This document shows positions 20,963-28,858 of a stretch of 30,375 bases of DNA, piece by piece (positions within the stretch are counted from its first letter, which is position 1; every line of letters starts with the position of its first letter). Origin of the DNA: a virus; IMG/VR virus record IMGVR_UViG_3300044613_002694, positions 1-30,375 of that record; one strand, written 5' to 3'. The notes beneath the pieces were generated by a model, which saw nothing but the letters and a program-made list of their open reading frames with translations, searched no databases and had not been told where the DNA came from. The translations under genes were made by a program, and so were the position numbers.

Positions 20963-20987
20963 CATTGAATTTGTTTTAAAGTATAAT
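20959..20987 (+). promoter_or_regulatory. Perfect sigma70 promoter for the RNA region
   Basis: TTGACA (20959-20964), 17-nt spacer, TATAAT (20982-20987); every base matches consensus. Transcription would start near 20994. No gene with a plausible start follows for 550 bp. Confidence 0.8.
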
Positions 20988-20993
20988 AACATC

Positions 20994-21373
20994 AAATAGG
21001 CAAAATTTAGACATAGTAAAGGCAATAAAACTTCAGATAATACTAGCACCGGTAAAATGGATTAAGGTGCCCCGAGATACGGAATGTGCTTCGCGTAGAG
21101 GGAAACAGCTGAGCTGATGCAGTGACTTTTTCGACTACTCACACCTAGTGTTGTGAATGATGATTGGATACGCCTTCAGTACAACCAATTTCGAAAATTT
21201 GAACAAATAAACAAAGGCTAAAAGAGTGGAGAGAAACCACACGGATATGAATGCGCTGATATGTATTCATACTCCCGCCGTCAGAATAAAGACAGCACTT
21301 CGAGGTACCGGCTGACCGCCTCTGTAATAGTGTAATATCAGATATGAAGTCAACTCAGTTGAAATATTTTTTT
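20994..21373 (+). ncRNA. Candidate structured non-coding RNA, about 380 nt
   Basis: Bounded by the perfect promoter and a weak hairpin plus T-run (TCAAC-TCA-GTTGA then AATATTTTTTT, 21350-21373). Possible helices: GCACC/GGTGC (about 21046/21066), CAGCT/AGCTG, GTGG/CCAC around AGAGAAA, ATGAAT/ATTCAT (about 21247/21264), GAGG/CCTC around GGTACCGGCTGACCG. GC content is higher than nearby genes. tmRNA ends, the RNase P GAGGAAAGUC core and group I intron core sequences were not found. Large ornate phage RNAs such as GOLLD or ROOL are possible relatives, but I cannot confirm that by eye. Confidence 0.55.
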
Positions 21374-21393
21374 GCCCCCTTGATGGGGCAAAA
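21370..21393. terminator. 9-bp hairpin TTTTGCCCC/GGGGCAAAA
   Basis: Strong stem with 6-nt loop CTTGAT directly after the T-run. It lacks its own downstream T tract, so it may be the RNA's 3' stabilising stem or a backup terminator. Confidence 0.45.
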
Positions 21394-21454
21394 TATAATC
21401 GTAATCTAGTTGAATAGGTAGGATAGAAAAATGTGATGAGCGATAGCGAAGAAC

Positions 21455-21480
21455 AGGAGAACGGAGTTCTCCTTTAGTAA
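21455..21480 (+). terminator. 8-bp hairpin AGGAGAAC/GTTCTCCT
   Basis: Loop of 3 nt and a poor T tail (TTAGTAAT). Either a weak terminator or a second structured piece. The surrounding 21394-21540 holds no gene. Confidence 0.35.
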
Positions 21481-21492
21481 TACCTAATACCT

Positions 21493-21521
21493 TTGACAAA
21501 GATAACGAAAAACGTTAAATA
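21493..21521 (+). promoter_or_regulatory. Possible sigma70 promoter for the head-protein genes
   Basis: TTGACA (21493-21498), 17-nt spacer, TAAATA (21516-21521), a weak -10. Lies 21 nt before the ATG at 21543. Confidence 0.35.
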
Positions 21522-21542
21522 GTAATATTACGGAATAATATT

Positions 21543-22274
21543 ATGAATTTAAGAGAATTATTTGAGGCACGTAGAACATTGCCTAATGAAAATAGTAATG
21601 GTAAACCTATTGCCTATAATGATACTGCATTAGCTAATTTTTGGGCATGGTTCAAAGGTAGTAAAGTAGTAGATGAGCACAAAAGACCATTGGTTATGTA
21701 TCATGGAACCAATGCAGATTTTACAAGATTCAGTTATGAACATGCTAGTGTTGGTGCAGCTGAGTATGGTACTGGATTTTACTTCACTAATTACCCATCA
21801 ACTGCATCAGGTTATGCTAACCCAGATGCCGATGCACCTAATGTCATCCCAGTATATCTATCCATCAAAAAACCCATGCCAGCTAATTCTAAAAAATTAC
21901 TTACCGGCATGCAAGTAAAACAATTTATTCTTAACTCACCTAATATTGATGAATATTTAAGAGATAACTACGATGTTCCTTATTCAATGAATAAAAATGA
22001 AGCATTACGGGATGTTATTGATTTATATAGAAATAATGATTCACTATTACGTCAATTAAACACTATATCCTATGACCTGTATAAAAACCAAGATGAGGCA
22101 TTCCTCCAAAATAGCATAGCAATTACCAAATATGATGGATTGGTATTCAAACATCAATCAGGTGAATATTTCTACGTAGCATGGAATGCTAGCCAAATTG
22201 CATCAGCTGTTGGAGCCAGCGGTAGTTATTCAGGAACCGATCTGATTAACGAATACATCAAGGATGATAAATGA
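21543..22274 (+). CDS. ADP-ribosyltransferase-like protein, probably packaged in the head
   Basis: 243 aa. YHGT (residues 53-56), GTGFYFT (76-82) with following A..YA, and the C-terminal SGEYFYVAWNASQIASA pattern are hallmarks of the phage/polyvalent-protein ART fold, which moves ADP-ribose from NAD to proteins. The N-terminus MNLRELFEA resembles the T4 capsid-targeting sequence with a prohead-protease site (L-x-E). T4 Alt, a packaged and injected ART, is the known precedent. First of a run of genes with such N-termini; its stop overlaps the next start (ATGA). The catalytic acidic residue cannot be assigned with certainty. Confidence 0.75.
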   Translation: MNLRELFEARRTLPNENSNGKPIAYNDTALANFWAWFKGSKVVDEHKRPLVMYHGTNADFTRFSYEHASVGAAEYGTGFYFTNYPSTASGYANPDADAPNVIPVYLSIKKPMPANSKKLLTGMQVKQFILNSPNIDEYLRDNYDVPYSMNKNEALRDVIDLYRNNDSLLRQLNTISYDLYKNQDEAFLQNSIAITKYDGLVFKHQSGEYFYVAWNASQIASAVGASGSYSGTDLINEYIKDDK

Positions 22275-23113
22275 AAGTAACAGAAATTATAACAGAAGCC
22301 CCAATCACAGATTATGAGCCATTAGGTGATTTTAAAAAACCTGGTTCTTTTAATGATCAACGCGATAAGAACTTAATACAGAATCAAAAGTATGAACAAA
22401 AGCTTTATAAATTCTTTGCAAAAACTGGTGCTGATTTCAGAATCTTCCCTGTTAATTACCCAGGATTACGTAAATTTCAAGAACGAGGTGAAGTAACACC
22501 ACAATTTATTCAACAAACATTTGCCAAACATCCAGAAATTGCTGAAAAAATATTATCTGACGTGGATAGTGATGCAATTACTATTGTATATGTATCAAAT
22601 ACCGGTACTAACAAAGTTGTAATGACACCCTGGATCATGGCACATCGATTTGGACATGCTATTGTTGCAAGTCGTGGTAATGCAGCACATGATGCTGCAT
22701 GGAAATATGTAGAAAATTATTTCTTTGGAACTATTCATGAAATTTTATCTACCATATATCGTGTGAACATCCAATCTGAAGGATATGATCGTCGGTATGA
22801 CCAATATTATACCGGATTATTTCATGCAATTGGTACACAACGTAGTAGCAGACGAGGATTATTACAAAGACCATATGAATTTTTATATGAATTATTTGCA
22901 CAATTTTTGAAAACTGGTAAAATAAAATTAAACATGTTGCCAAGCAATATACCCTATGGATCTTCAAACTGGGGACGTAAGAAATCGATGAATGCTAATC
23001 CCGATGTTCCAGAAGATGATGTTAATGATGGCATCCAAGGATTAATGAATACCATGCCATTCATGTTTGAAGATGTGTTAAGTGCATGCATGAATCATAT
23101 CTTTGTAATGTAG
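22271..23113 (+). CDS. Zincin-like protein with HRFGH in place of HExxH
   Basis: 280 aa. MKVTEIITEA again looks like a capsid-targeting tail with I-x-E. TPWIMAHRFGHAIV (residues 119-132) is placed and flanked like a metallopeptidase helix (H125, H129), but Arg replaces the catalytic Glu. A later helix YEFLYELFAQF (202-212) could give the third metal ligand (Glu). I infer either an inactive metal-binding scaffold or a variant enzyme. Translationally coupled to the ART genes on both sides. Confidence 0.6.
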   Translation: MKVTEIITEAPITDYEPLGDFKKPGSFNDQRDKNLIQNQKYEQKLYKFFAKTGADFRIFPVNYPGLRKFQERGEVTPQFIQQTFAKHPEIAEKILSDVDSDAITIVYVSNTGTNKVVMTPWIMAHRFGHAIVASRGNAAHDAAWKYVENYFFGTIHEILSTIYRVNIQSEGYDRRYDQYYTGLFHAIGTQRSSRRGLLQRPYEFLYELFAQFLKTGKIKLNMLPSNIPYGSSNWGRKKSMNANPDVPEDDVNDGIQGLMNTMPFMFEDVLSACMNHIFVM

Positions 23114-23121
23114 GACAACTA

Positions 23122-23715
23122 ATGAAAGTAAGAGAAATTATACTAGAAGAAATAATTCAACCATCTACACAACCTGGAACTATGAGTTTATGGCATGGCG
23201 GCAACCTTGATGCAGTAGTGAAATATTCAACTGGCAGATCAGAATATGGTCCTGGATTATACCTGATTACTAACTATGAATCAGTTAAGAAATATGCTAA
23301 AGGTAGTAGAAAACTTTATATGATCACTATTGCCCAAGGTAGATCAGCAAACGAAGTTACTATTCCTTTACCAGATGTATTAAATTTTGTTAAATTATAT
23401 GTAGTAGCAGCTAAACGTAAAGATGTAACAGCAAGAATGACCAATCTTGCTAAAGATGGTAATAACATACTAGCAGAACATTTCATTAATGTTATTGTTA
23501 ATGAAGAGGCAATAAGACCAGGTAATAAAGCAGTTGAACGAGAATTCCTAGTTCAACATGGATGTGACTATCTAGTGGTTAATAATCCATTTGGCTGGGG
23601 TAATGCTACTATGATCGTATTATTCAATATGAATAAAATAGTTAATACTCAAGTGGTAAAACCAAAAGATACCATTGCACACTATGATTTACCAGCTGGA
23701 TTTGTACAAGGATAA
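23122..23715 (+). CDS. Second ADP-ribosyltransferase-like protein
   Basis: 197 aa. LWHGG (23-27), YGPGLYLITNYESVKKYA (about 42-59) and CDYLVVNNPFGWGN with a C-terminal hydrophobic strand (IVLFNMNKI) fit a compact ART fold. MKVREIILEE carries a possible I-x-E cleavage site. The ATG at 23122 is chosen because it follows TAGGAC and starts the shared N-terminal pattern; an in-frame ATG at 23086 lies within the preceding gene. More divergent than the first ART. Confidence 0.62.
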   Translation: MKVREIILEEIIQPSTQPGTMSLWHGGNLDAVVKYSTGRSEYGPGLYLITNYESVKKYAKGSRKLYMITIAQGRSANEVTIPLPDVLNFVKLYVVAAKRKDVTARMTNLAKDGNNILAEHFINVIVNEEAIRPGNKAVEREFLVQHGCDYLVVNNPFGWGNATMIVLFNMNKIVNTQVVKPKDTIAHYDLPAGFVQG

Positions 23716-23719
23716 GTGA

Positions 23720-26700
23720 ATGAAGTTAAGACAATTATTTAATGAGGCATTGAATGACAACCAAAAGAAATATGTCGATGACCTTATAAAAAACATGGAA
23801 TATAACCCAGCACAATGGGATCATATATTTGGGAATGAATCACGTATATACCTACCTATGTCAGGTACTGCTGATCCAAGTCCAGAAGTTGTTAATACAT
23901 TAGCACTACTCGGCTATAAAATTCTAGATTATATTGCTGGTACTGCTATTAGTTCAACCCCAAGACAATATACTGCTAATGTTGTATTCGGACGTAATCC
24001 TGACATATATCAAGCATGGGAAAGTGATCCACATAGAACTGATCCAAAAGCATTGCCTAATAAATCTGTTATGGATGCATTGGCAACTATGCAATATGAT
24101 GTAATGGATTATGCTAAAGGAATCTTCGTCAAACCACCAAAACCTGAAAGTATTGGTAAAATCTTTGATGCATATAAAGTTGATAGAAGTATTGCTAATA
24201 AGTTTGAAGTAGAACATTCTGAAGATTTCAACACCAGTAATCAAGTAATTGTGATCACTCGTGACAAATACGAAGTAGCTGAAGTAAGTACCAATAAGAA
24301 ATGGAGTAGTTGTTTAAATCTTGGCGGTGGCTGGACTGGTCTTGATGAGTTGGGTAAAGCACAAGGTGAGAATGCCCAACCTGCGGTAAGGGATGTAGCA
24401 ATTGGATCTATCGCTGCCTATCTAGTTAAAAAAGATGATATGAATTTGGATGATCCTGTTGCACGTGTTTCAATGAAACCATTTATCAGTGATACCACCC
24501 ATCAGATTGCTTTAGGTGTGCATGATAAGGTATATGGTCGAGGTGCTGGCGTTCCAGCTGAATTCCGTGAAAAGGTTAAAGAATGGGCGGATGCTGTTAA
24601 TGCATCACAAGAATTAGATGGGTTATTTAGATTACATCCACATGCATATAATTACAATGAATTTTCATATCAAAATACAACCCAAACCCATGGTAATTAT
24701 GAAACCGATAAACAAACCTATAGTACATATCAAAATGCAGTAACCAAAGTTCCACCTGAGTTATTGACTATTGGTTATTTGAAAATGGTATTAGCAAATG
24801 ATCCAACCAACTATCCAACTGTGGTATCAAGAGCTCAAACTGCTAAAGCAGCAATGGAACTCACTAAAACTTTTATTAAGAATTCAGTAACGGGTGATAT
24901 CTCAACATTTCCACCGAGATTTATTGATGAGGCACCTAAAGAATTCTTTGAGCTGCTTACAGAAATATATCAAATAACACCTGGGGTTATTAATTTCCTT
25001 CCAGAGGGGTTATATGAAAATTATAGAACTGAGCTATTAAGATTTTATCAAATGATCGTGGACAAATATAATGATGGTTTAAGACATGTCATTAAAGGAT
25101 CTACTGATATTCAAGAATTGTATGATATTCTTAAATTAAAGGTTGGTACTAGTACATTGAATATAATTACTAGAAAGTTGATTAGAATGGCTGATCCAAG
25201 AGATGAATTAGTTGATAAGGATGCGTTCTTGACTATCTTATCAAATCCAAATTGTGATGCAGATACCATGAATAGAATTTTTGATTATGCTCAAGATGAA
25301 TACCAACATGGTAATTCAATGGATTTCTATAATAATCTTGATGATAAAATGCGAGTGGTTATTAAAAATCTTGCAACCGATATTAAGAATGCATCTAACT
25401 CAGACGAATTGGCTGATGTTGTTAATGCGGTTAATCGTTTGAATTCTATGTATACTATTGATCCAAAAATATATGGATTAATAGCTAACAATGAACATAT
25501 AAATGACCAGATTGTCATTAAACTAATGGCATCAGCTGATTCTGATGTAATATTTAATTTGATTAAAAATGACATCATACCAAACAGTATTTTGAGTGAT
25601 ATTGATTCATATACTAATTTAAGTGATGATAAGGTATGGGAAGCAGTACATAATTTATGGGTTAAACGTGTTAAAGAAGATCGAATAGATACTAGTGAGG
25701 TTGCTAAATTCTGTAAAGATCTATCGGTTATAAATTGGATGGTTAAATCTGATAAAATGAAAGGTAGTGATGCTGCGGGTGTCATTGTTAACATTTTAAA
25801 AGGTGAATATGCCGATTATGGTAAAAGTAGTGAAGATGAATGCTTATATACTATCTTAAAACATCACAAATTATCACCAAAGATTTTATTCTATATTAAA
25901 TCTAGGCTTCCTGAAAATTATTACATTGAAGATTCATACAAAATTGATAAACTAATTAGTAACATATTAACACATATCTGTGAAACTGGACCTGAGAGTG
26001 AACTACGAGATTTGGTGTATAACTATGATAGCGATGACTCCAATCTTACAAAGAAAATTATAGCAGCGGCTATCAAACATGATTCTATCAATGTGTTTCA
26101 TGATTTATATGTTAGACTTGATGATGTTTCCACTCTTGATAAAGTATTTCCAACAGTAATGGATAATCAAACAAATGCCAGATTCTCAGATCTTGAATAT
26201 ATTTACAGTAAAGGATCAGAAGAAGTAAAAGAATCAATTATTAAAAACTCGGTAATCAGAGTAAGGGATCTGCTTGATACTGACGGTGATGATGAACGCA
26301 TTAAAGAAATAAAACATAAAAGATTGTTGAATATGGCAAAACATAATAAAACACCTGTGATTGATACCCAATTATATAATGACATGGGTATATTACCACC
26401 TGATGTGTTTGTTGCATATGCTAAACGTATTAACTTGGCTGATGATATGATAGGTTTGACATATAGAACAACCGATAATCCAGAGCTGAGAAAAGCAATA
26501 AAAAAGAATTTTACTAGTACTGAACTACCATCTGAACTACCATCTGATGAACCCAACTCATCAACTGTTACTGATGTAATGAAGGCGTTACTTGCGAAAG
26601 GAAAAGAACAAGGTACTTTGACTAATGAAGAACTGGATGCCGCATTACAGAAAGTTGCACAGATCAGGGGTGAAGAATTTGATGATGAACAACGTGAAGA

Positions 26701-26743
26701 CATCATAACAATGCTAAATGATATGGGTATTCAAGTAGTTTGA
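23720..26743 (+). CDS. Large 1007-aa phage protein, probable head-internal
   Basis: MKLRQLFNEAL matches the neighbours' N-terminal signature. Residues about 190-290 hold WSSCLNLGGGW, a segment rich in charged residues, VARVSMKPF and GVHDKVYGRGAGVP..F: a domain type I recall from other phage and plasmid proteins, without a known activity (some likeness to PcfJ-type modules). The remaining 700 residues are mainly helical, with repeated short helical pairs around DSDVIFNLIKND. An Asp/Glu- and Ser/Pro-rich linker (TELPSELPSDEP) precedes an EF-hand-like acidic C-terminus. Gap of 4 nt from the ART gene. Could be ejected with DNA, as large internal proteins are in other phages; that is inference. 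Confidence 0.6.
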   Translation: MKLRQLFNEALNDNQKKYVDDLIKNMEYNPAQWDHIFGNESRIYLPMSGTADPSPEVVNTLALLGYKILDYIAGTAISSTPRQYTANVVFGRNPDIYQAWESDPHRTDPKALPNKSVMDALATMQYDVMDYAKGIFVKPPKPESIGKIFDAYKVDRSIANKFEVEHSEDFNTSNQVIVITRDKYEVAEVSTNKKWSSCLNLGGGWTGLDELGKAQGENAQPAVRDVAIGSIAAYLVKKDDMNLDDPVARVSMKPFISDTTHQIALGVHDKVYGRGAGVPAEFREKVKEWADAVNASQELDGLFRLHPHAYNYNEFSYQNTTQTHGNYETDKQTYSTYQNAVTKVPPELLTIGYLKMVLANDPTNYPTVVSRAQTAKAAMELTKTFIKNSVTGDISTFPPRFIDEAPKEFFELLTEIYQITPGVINFLPEGLYENYRTELLRFYQMIVDKYNDGLRHVIKGSTDIQELYDILKLKVGTSTLNIITRKLIRMADPRDELVDKDAFLTILSNPNCDADTMNRIFDYAQDEYQHGNSMDFYNNLDDKMRVVIKNLATDIKNASNSDELADVVNAVNRLNSMYTIDPKIYGLIANNEHINDQIVIKLMASADSDVIFNLIKNDIIPNSILSDIDSYTNLSDDKVWEAVHNLWVKRVKEDRIDTSEVAKFCKDLSVINWMVKSDKMKGSDAAGVIVNILKGEYADYGKSSEDECLYTILKHHKLSPKILFYIKSRLPENYYIEDSYKIDKLISNILTHICETGPESELRDLVYNYDSDDSNLTKKIIAAAIKHDSINVFHDLYVRLDDVSTLDKVFPTVMDNQTNARFSDLEYIYSKGSEEVKESIIKNSVIRVRDLLDTDGDDERIKEIKHKRLLNMAKHNKTPVIDTQLYNDMGILPPDVFVAYAKRINLADDMIGLTYRTTDNPELRKAIKKNFTSTELPSELPSDEPNSSTVTDVMKALLAKGKEQGTLTNEELDAALQKVAQIRGEEFDDEQREDIITMLNDMGIQVV

Positions 26744-26768
26744 CAATAACGAAAGATCGTGATATAAT
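26740..26768 (+). promoter_or_regulatory. Perfect sigma70 promoter
   Basis: TTGACA (26740-26745), 17-nt spacer, TATAAT (26763-26768). The -35 contains the TGA stop of the 1007-aa gene. Drives the small genes from 26795 onward. Confidence 0.78.
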
Positions 26769-26794
26769 GTCCAAAAATAACAAAGGTGGATACA

Positions 26795-26977
26795 ATGGCA
26801 TATGATAAAAAAGCAATAGATGAGATGATTAATGAATCTCTTAACAATACAGATATGTTGAATTCTATTCCTCATTCTGATGTATCATCTGCACAAAAAC
26901 AAGAATCTTACAATAAAATTCTTAAATTGGCAGACAAGTTACATATTATAGCCAAGAAAGTTGAAAATAATGCGTGA
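26795..26977 (+). CDS. Small hypothetical protein, 60 aa
   Basis: MAYDKKAIDEMINESL and later KILKLADKLHIIAKKV: two amphipathic helices. AAAGGTGG lies 7 nt before the ATG; a GTG 9 nt upstream is part of that site and is rejected. Overlaps the next gene by 8 nt. Confidence 0.7.
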   Translation: MAYDKKAIDEMINESLNNTDMLNSIPHSDVSSAQKQESYNKILKLADKLHIIAKKVENNA

Positions 26978-27287
26978 TTTAATTAATTTAATAGAGCAGT
27001 TGGATGAAATCACCGTATCTTCAACTGATGAATTTTTAGATAAAATTGTGAATCCTGATCTTGCACATGTGATATATGGTGTAATCAGTGATTACACCAT
27101 TATTACGGATGATTTCAAAAAACCCGCAATCCTTACATTTGACTCTAATCTTCTTCAAGAAATTTCTGAAATAGTGGTTGAAATTCATGATGAGGTGATA
27201 GAATCATATGGGAATGAAAGGCAGATAGTTAGGTTAACTACGTTTTTATATAATTATTTTATTAATGGTGAGACTTACAATGAATAA
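26970..27287 (+). CDS. Small hypothetical protein, 105 aa
   Basis: MRDLINLIEQLDEITVSS could be another capsid-targeting tail (L-I-E and L-D-E sites), though weaker than the previous four. Remainder acidic and helical (LLQEISEIVVEIHDEVI). Overlaps neighbours by 8 nt at each end. Not recognised. Confidence 0.65.
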   Translation: MRDLINLIEQLDEITVSSTDEFLDKIVNPDLAHVIYGVISDYTIITDDFKKPAILTFDSNLLQEISEIVVEIHDEVIESYGNERQIVRLTTFLYNYFINGETYNE

Positions 27288-27777
27288 CATAACAATAGCA
27301 ATTGACGTTGATGATTGCGTAGCAGATTGGATGGGATATGCTAGAGAATTTTTCAATCATAAACTTCCAGAAGGTGAAAGATTGCCAGATGGTGAATGGA
27401 GCAAGTTGACTAATAATCAACGCATGTACCGTGACCTACCATTAAAAAATGGTGCAAATGAATTAGTAGAATGGTGTGAGAATTATTGTAATAAACACAA
27501 TGGTAAAATAGGATTTTTAACTGCAATACCACGTCAGAATAATTTTCCATATGCTATCCAAGATAAGGTGCATTGGTGCAATAAATATTTTCCTGGAATA
27601 GATGTGTTATTTGGACCATATTCATGGGACAAGGCTTCACATTGTAATGGTCATAATAGCATCTTAATTGATGATCGTAAATCTAACTGTGATGATTGGA
27701 TCGCGGCTGGTGGTCGAGCACATCAATATAAAAATTGGGAAGATTGTAAGGTATGGTTAGAGCAGGAATTATTGTAA
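27280..27777 (+). CDS. HAD-family 5'(3')-deoxyribonucleotidase-like phosphatase
   Basis: 165 aa. IAIDVDDCVADW (D9, D11: nucleophile and acid/base), FLTAIPR (T81, motif II), WDKASHC (K118, motif III) and ILIDDRKSNCDDW (D131, D132, motif IV) are all in place and order, with a small cap between motifs I and II as in NT5C-type enzymes. Probably removes phosphate from (deoxy)nucleoside monophosphates in the cytoplasm. ATG at 27280 follows GGTGAG at good spacing. Confidence 0.78.
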   Translation: MNNITIAIDVDDCVADWMGYAREFFNHKLPEGERLPDGEWSKLTNNQRMYRDLPLKNGANELVEWCENYCNKHNGKIGFLTAIPRQNNFPYAIQDKVHWCNKYFPGIDVLFGPYSWDKASHCNGHNSILIDDRKSNCDDWIAAGGRAHQYKNWEDCKVWLEQELL

Positions 27778-27911
27778 TATTACTTGGGATAACTGGATGT
27801 ACGGTACATCCAGTTAGATATCAATATCATGATTATGTTGGTCCACCTGCACCTCCTGTGGTTATTCACGTTCATCCACATCGTCAACGTATTCATAGAC
27901 ATTTGCACTAA
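27753..27911 (+). CDS. 52-aa His-rich lipoprotein
   Basis: Hydrophobic N-terminus MVRAGIIVILLGITGC with lipobox I-T-G-C (Cys16), so it should be lipidated and anchored in a membrane. The mature 37 residues contain nine His plus Pro and Arg (YVGPPAPP, HVHPHRQRIHRHLH), suggesting metal or polyanion binding. It overlaps the end of the HAD gene by 25 nt in another frame. Could be an outer spanin-like or cell-surface protein; no inner partner is seen here. Confidence 0.6.
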   Translation: MVRAGIIVILLGITGCTVHPVRYQYHDYVGPPAPPVVIHVHPHRQRIHRHLH

Positions 27912-27930
27912 CTTTAATAGGTAAAAAATA

Positions 27931-28602
27931 ATGGCAGCAGTTGTAAAATCAAACAAAACAGATACATTGGAAGATTATCATTTTTTCTCTTCTCCGATAT
28001 ACAAAATTAACAAACTTGAGTTTTTGGATACTGTAAAATCAGTTTCTGATGAGTCTGTTCAAGAATTAAAAAGTGAAATTGAACTAGATGAATTATATCC
28101 AGTATACATGTCACAAGACTTAACTATGGACCCACGAATGCAGGAATTTACAGAATATGTATTGACTACTGCATGGAATATACTTAATGCACAAGGGTAT
28201 GCAATGGAATTATATAACGTATATCCTTCTGCAATGTGGTTACAGGAACATCATAAATTATCAGGAATGGAACAACATGTCCATTCAGAAGGTTCGCAAT
28301 TAATTGCATTTTACTTTACTGAAGTTCCAGTTGATAGTTCTAAATTTATCATTCATGATCCAAGACCTGGTAAAGTACAATTAGATTTAATACAAAAAAA
28401 TAGAGTTGATCTTAATGAATCAAGCAAACTGGTAGTTATTACTCCTGAAGTAGGTGATCTTTTCTTTACTAATGCATATTTACCGCATTCATTTAGCAAA
28501 AATGCGTCTGACTCACCGGTAAAATTCATTCATATTAATATCGGTTCTGCAAGAAAACCACCAGAACAATGTGGTATTGATGGTAAACCAGAGATTATTT
28601 AA
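27931..28602 (+). CDS. 2OG-Fe(II) oxygenase family protein
   Basis: 223 aa. Fits the phage 2OG-FeII_Oxy_5-type pattern: EQHVHSEGSQLIAFYF (H118, E120 as H-x-E in place of H-x-D), IHDPRPG, and TPEVGDLFFTNAYLPHSFSKN (H186) with a following basic residue for 2-oxoglutarate. Such enzymes hydroxylate proteins or nucleobases; the substrate is unknown. AGGT lies about 10 nt upstream of the ATG. Confidence 0.75.
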   Translation: MAAVVKSNKTDTLEDYHFFSSPIYKINKLEFLDTVKSVSDESVQELKSEIELDELYPVYMSQDLTMDPRMQEFTEYVLTTAWNILNAQGYAMELYNVYPSAMWLQEHHKLSGMEQHVHSEGSQLIAFYFTEVPVDSSKFIIHDPRPGKVQLDLIQKNRVDLNESSKLVVITPEVGDLFFTNAYLPHSFSKNASDSPVKFIHINIGSARKPPEQCGIDGKPEII

Positions 28603-28829
28603 TGAATCATTATTTGATACGTTTTAACAAATCTCGTGGGCAGCCAGGTAGAGGAACACTTGAACACGTATGGAGAGTTTTTGAAAATGACAAAGAATAT
28701 CTATTTAAACATGTTCAACTAAATGTTCCATCATATAGTGAACAAACTGGTGAAGATTGGAATATTGCATGTGAAGGTGTATTAGAAATTGACAGAATAA
28801 ACTCTATAGCAATAATTAACAAGGAATGA
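28602..28829 (+). CDS. Small hypothetical protein, 75 aa
   Basis: MNHYLIRFNKSRGQPGRG, WRVFENDKEYLFKHV, GEDWNIACEGVL. Basic head and alternating strands, resembling a small conserved type seen in T4-like phages (from memory). TAATG overlap with the oxygenase gene. Confidence 0.65.
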   Translation: MNHYLIRFNKSRGQPGRGTLEHVWRVFENDKEYLFKHVQLNVPSYSEQTGEDWNIACEGVLEIDRINSIAIINKE

Positions 28830-28837
28830 TATAAATA
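28830..28837 (+). promoter_or_regulatory. T4-type late promoter TATAAATA
   Basis: Exact match to the T4 late consensus, 22 nt before the virion-type gene at 28859, in an otherwise 29-nt gap. T4-like phages use gp55 for such sites. Confidence 0.45.
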
Positions 28838-28858
28838 TGATATCAACAAGGAATAAGT

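Noticed and set aside
20994-21373. tmRNA, RNase P RNA or group I intron
   Set aside because: No tRNA-like ends or resume codon, no GAGGAAAGUC core, and no group I P/Q/R/S core sequences could be found by eye.
25327-26706. Minus-strand frames of 155 and 167 aa
   Set aside because: Low-complexity Ser/Leu-rich antisense of the 1007-aa gene.
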